From Flavobacterium psychrophilum (GTDB lineage Bacteria > Bacteroidota > Bacteroidia > Flavobacteriales > Flavobacteriaceae): a stretch of 6,335 nt of DNA. The translations under genes and the position numbers were made by a program. The notes under the pieces are model-generated. The model had not been told where the DNA came from, did not search any database, and worked only from the letters and a program-made list of their open reading frames with translations. The stretch lies in contig DYPB01000109.1 of NCBI GenBank assembly GCA_020720185.1, positions 1 to 6,335 of the forward strand. Direction: 5' to 3'. This document shows, piece by piece, positions 5,234-6,335 of this stretch; positions within the stretch are counted from its first letter, which is position 1, and every line of letters begins with the position of its first letter.

Positions 5234-6335
5234 ATGGCAAAAAATTTAGTTATCGTCGAATCACCAGCAAAAGCAAAAACCATAGAAAAATTTCTTGGTG
5301 CAGAATATCAAGTAGAATCAAGCTATGGTCACATTGCAGATTTACCCTCAAAAGAAATTGGGGTTGATGTAGCTAATGGTTTTAAACCAAAATATGAAGT
5401 TTCTGCAGATAAAAAAGCTTTGGTAACCAAATTGCGAGGATTGGCAAAAAAAGCAGATATGGTTTGGCTGGCAAGTGATGAGGATCGAGAAGGAGAAGCC
5501 ATTTCGTGGCATTTGGCAGAGGAATTAAATTTAGATAAGAAAAAAACCAAACGAATTGTTTTTCATGAAATTACAAAAACTGCCATTTTAAAAGCCATTG
5601 AAAATCCAAGAGAAATTGACTATAATTTGGTTAATGCACAACAAGCTCGAAGAGTTTTAGACCGATTGGTTGGTTATGAATTATCTCCTGTTTTATGGCG
5701 AAAAATAAAAGGAGGATTATCAGCAGGAAGAGTGCAATCTGTATCAGTAAGGTTGATTGTTGAAAGAGAAAGAGAAGTTTTGAATTTTAAACCTGTTGCT
5801 TCTTATTCTATTGTGGCAGAATTTGTTAATGAAGCTGGAAAATCATTTAAAGCTAAATTGCCAAAAAATTTTAATACTAAAAAAGAAGCAGAAGATTTTT
5901 TAGATAAAAATATCGGTTCTATATATAAGGTAGGTGATTTAGAAACCAAACCAACCAAAAGAACACCTGCACCTCCATTTACAACCTCGACTTTGCAACA
6001 AGAAGCGTCTCGAAAATTATACAATTCGGTATTGCAAACTATGACTTTAGCACAACGATTGTATGAAGCAGGTCTCATAACCTATATGCGAACTGACAGC
6101 GTTAATTTATCAAAAGATGCTATGGATGCTGCACAAGCAGAGATTATTAGTTCGTATGGAGAAGCGTATTCTAAACCAAGAATTTTTGCCAATAAAAGCA
6201 AAGGAGCTCAAGAGGCACACGAAGCCATTAGACCTACAGATATGTCTATACATACCGTAAACATTGATAAAGATCAAGCCAGATTATACGATTTAATTTG
6301 GAAAAGAACTTTGGCAAGTCAAATGTCAGATGCGG
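5234..6335 (+). CDS. topA: DNA topoisomerase I (type IA), N-terminal part, runs off the window
   Basis: The window holds 367 codons of an unbroken frame from ATG 5234; the full protein is normally over 800 residues. It starts MAKNLVIVESPAKAKTIEKF, the TOPRIM domain with catalytic E9. The acidic TOPRIM cluster is SDEDREGEA, with D82, D84 and E86 placed for Mg2+ binding. The type IA core follows, with NAQQARRVLDRLVGYELSP (134-152), LSAGRVQSVSVRLIVERE (162-179), PFTTSTLQQEASRK (248-261) and active-site Y284 in GLITYMRTDS, then EAHEAIRPT (327-335). The enzyme relaxes negative supercoils by cutting one strand through a 5'-phosphotyrosine link. Cys4 zinc fingers or other C-terminal domains cannot be judged because they lie outside. 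The frame is intact, and the open frames on the opposite strand inside it are shadows. Confidence 0.97.
   Translation, partial: MAKNLVIVESPAKAKTIEKFLGAEYQVESSYGHIADLPSKEIGVDVANGFKPKYEVSADKKALVTKLRGLAKKADMVWLASDEDREGEAISWHLAEELNLDKKKTKRIVFHEITKTAILKAIENPREIDYNLVNAQQARRVLDRLVGYELSPVLWRKIKGGLSAGRVQSVSVRLIVEREREVLNFKPVASYSIVAEFVNEAGKSFKAKLPKNFNTKKEAEDFLDKNIGSIYKVGDLETKPTKRTPAPPFTTSTLQQEASRKLYNSVLQTMTLAQRLYEAGLITYMRTDSVNLSKDAMDAAQAEIISSYGEAYSKPRIFANKSKGAQEAHEAIRPTDMSIHTVNIDKDQARLYDLIWKRTLASQMSDA

Noticed and set aside
5329..6078. Two minus-strand open frames (5329-5550 and 5803-6078)
   Set aside because: Both lie antisense inside the unbroken, highly conserved topA frame and have no recognisable protein features.
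1..6335. CRISPR array, transposon ends, riboswitch or other large repeat structure
   Set aside because: No regularly spaced repeats, no transposase and no recognisable riboswitch core were seen on either strand; the short inverted repeats present are listed separately.

Overview
The window comes from a low-GC member of the Bacteroidota, most likely family Flavobacteriaceae. Three things point there. Gene starts lack Shine-Dalgarno sequences and have A/T-rich leaders. Promoters fit the Bacteroidota sigma pattern (TTTG/TTG, about 19 bp, TAnnTTTG), and the same octamer TACTTTTG occurs before three genes. The gene families (DUF3467, short HPF next to a Xer recombinase, DUF5686 with an N-terminal carboxypeptidase-regulatory-like domain) are typical of that group. 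The genus cannot be told from this sequence.

Layout. Bases 1-30 hold the end of a terminator for a gene outside the window. A tRNA-Gln(UUG) gene (111-181) has a clear promoter upstream and a probable terminator downstream. Bases 265-543 are a C-terminal remnant that I read as a decayed YqiA/YcfP-like alpha/beta hydrolase. A DUF3467 gene (610-906) follows with its own promoter. Next comes a probable three-gene operon on the + strand: a XerC-type tyrosine recombinase (981-1877), a DUF2007 protein (1885-2112) and a short hibernation-promoting factor (2144-2437). It ends at a strong bidirectional terminator (about 2436-2474). A large exported DUF5686 protein runs on the - strand (2483-4972) and converges on that terminator. 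A 261-bp divergent intergenic region then leads to topA, DNA topoisomerase I, which starts at 5234 and runs off the right edge.

How the genes relate. This is core-chromosome housekeeping content: tRNA supply, chromosome dimer resolution (Xer), ribosome hibernation (HPF), DNA supercoiling (TopA) and an outer-membrane protein of unclear role. The xerC-DUF2007-hpf group looks co-transcribed. I see no mobile element, CRISPR array, defence system or new multi-gene system. The most interesting points are smaller: the hydrolase remnant, an 11-bp inverted repeat bracketing the -7 element of the xerC promoter, a tRNA gene flanked by an inverted repeat that competes with its terminator, and a gene order that seems rearranged from the usual flavobacterial rpsU-xerC-hpf and rpoC-DUF3467 arrangements.
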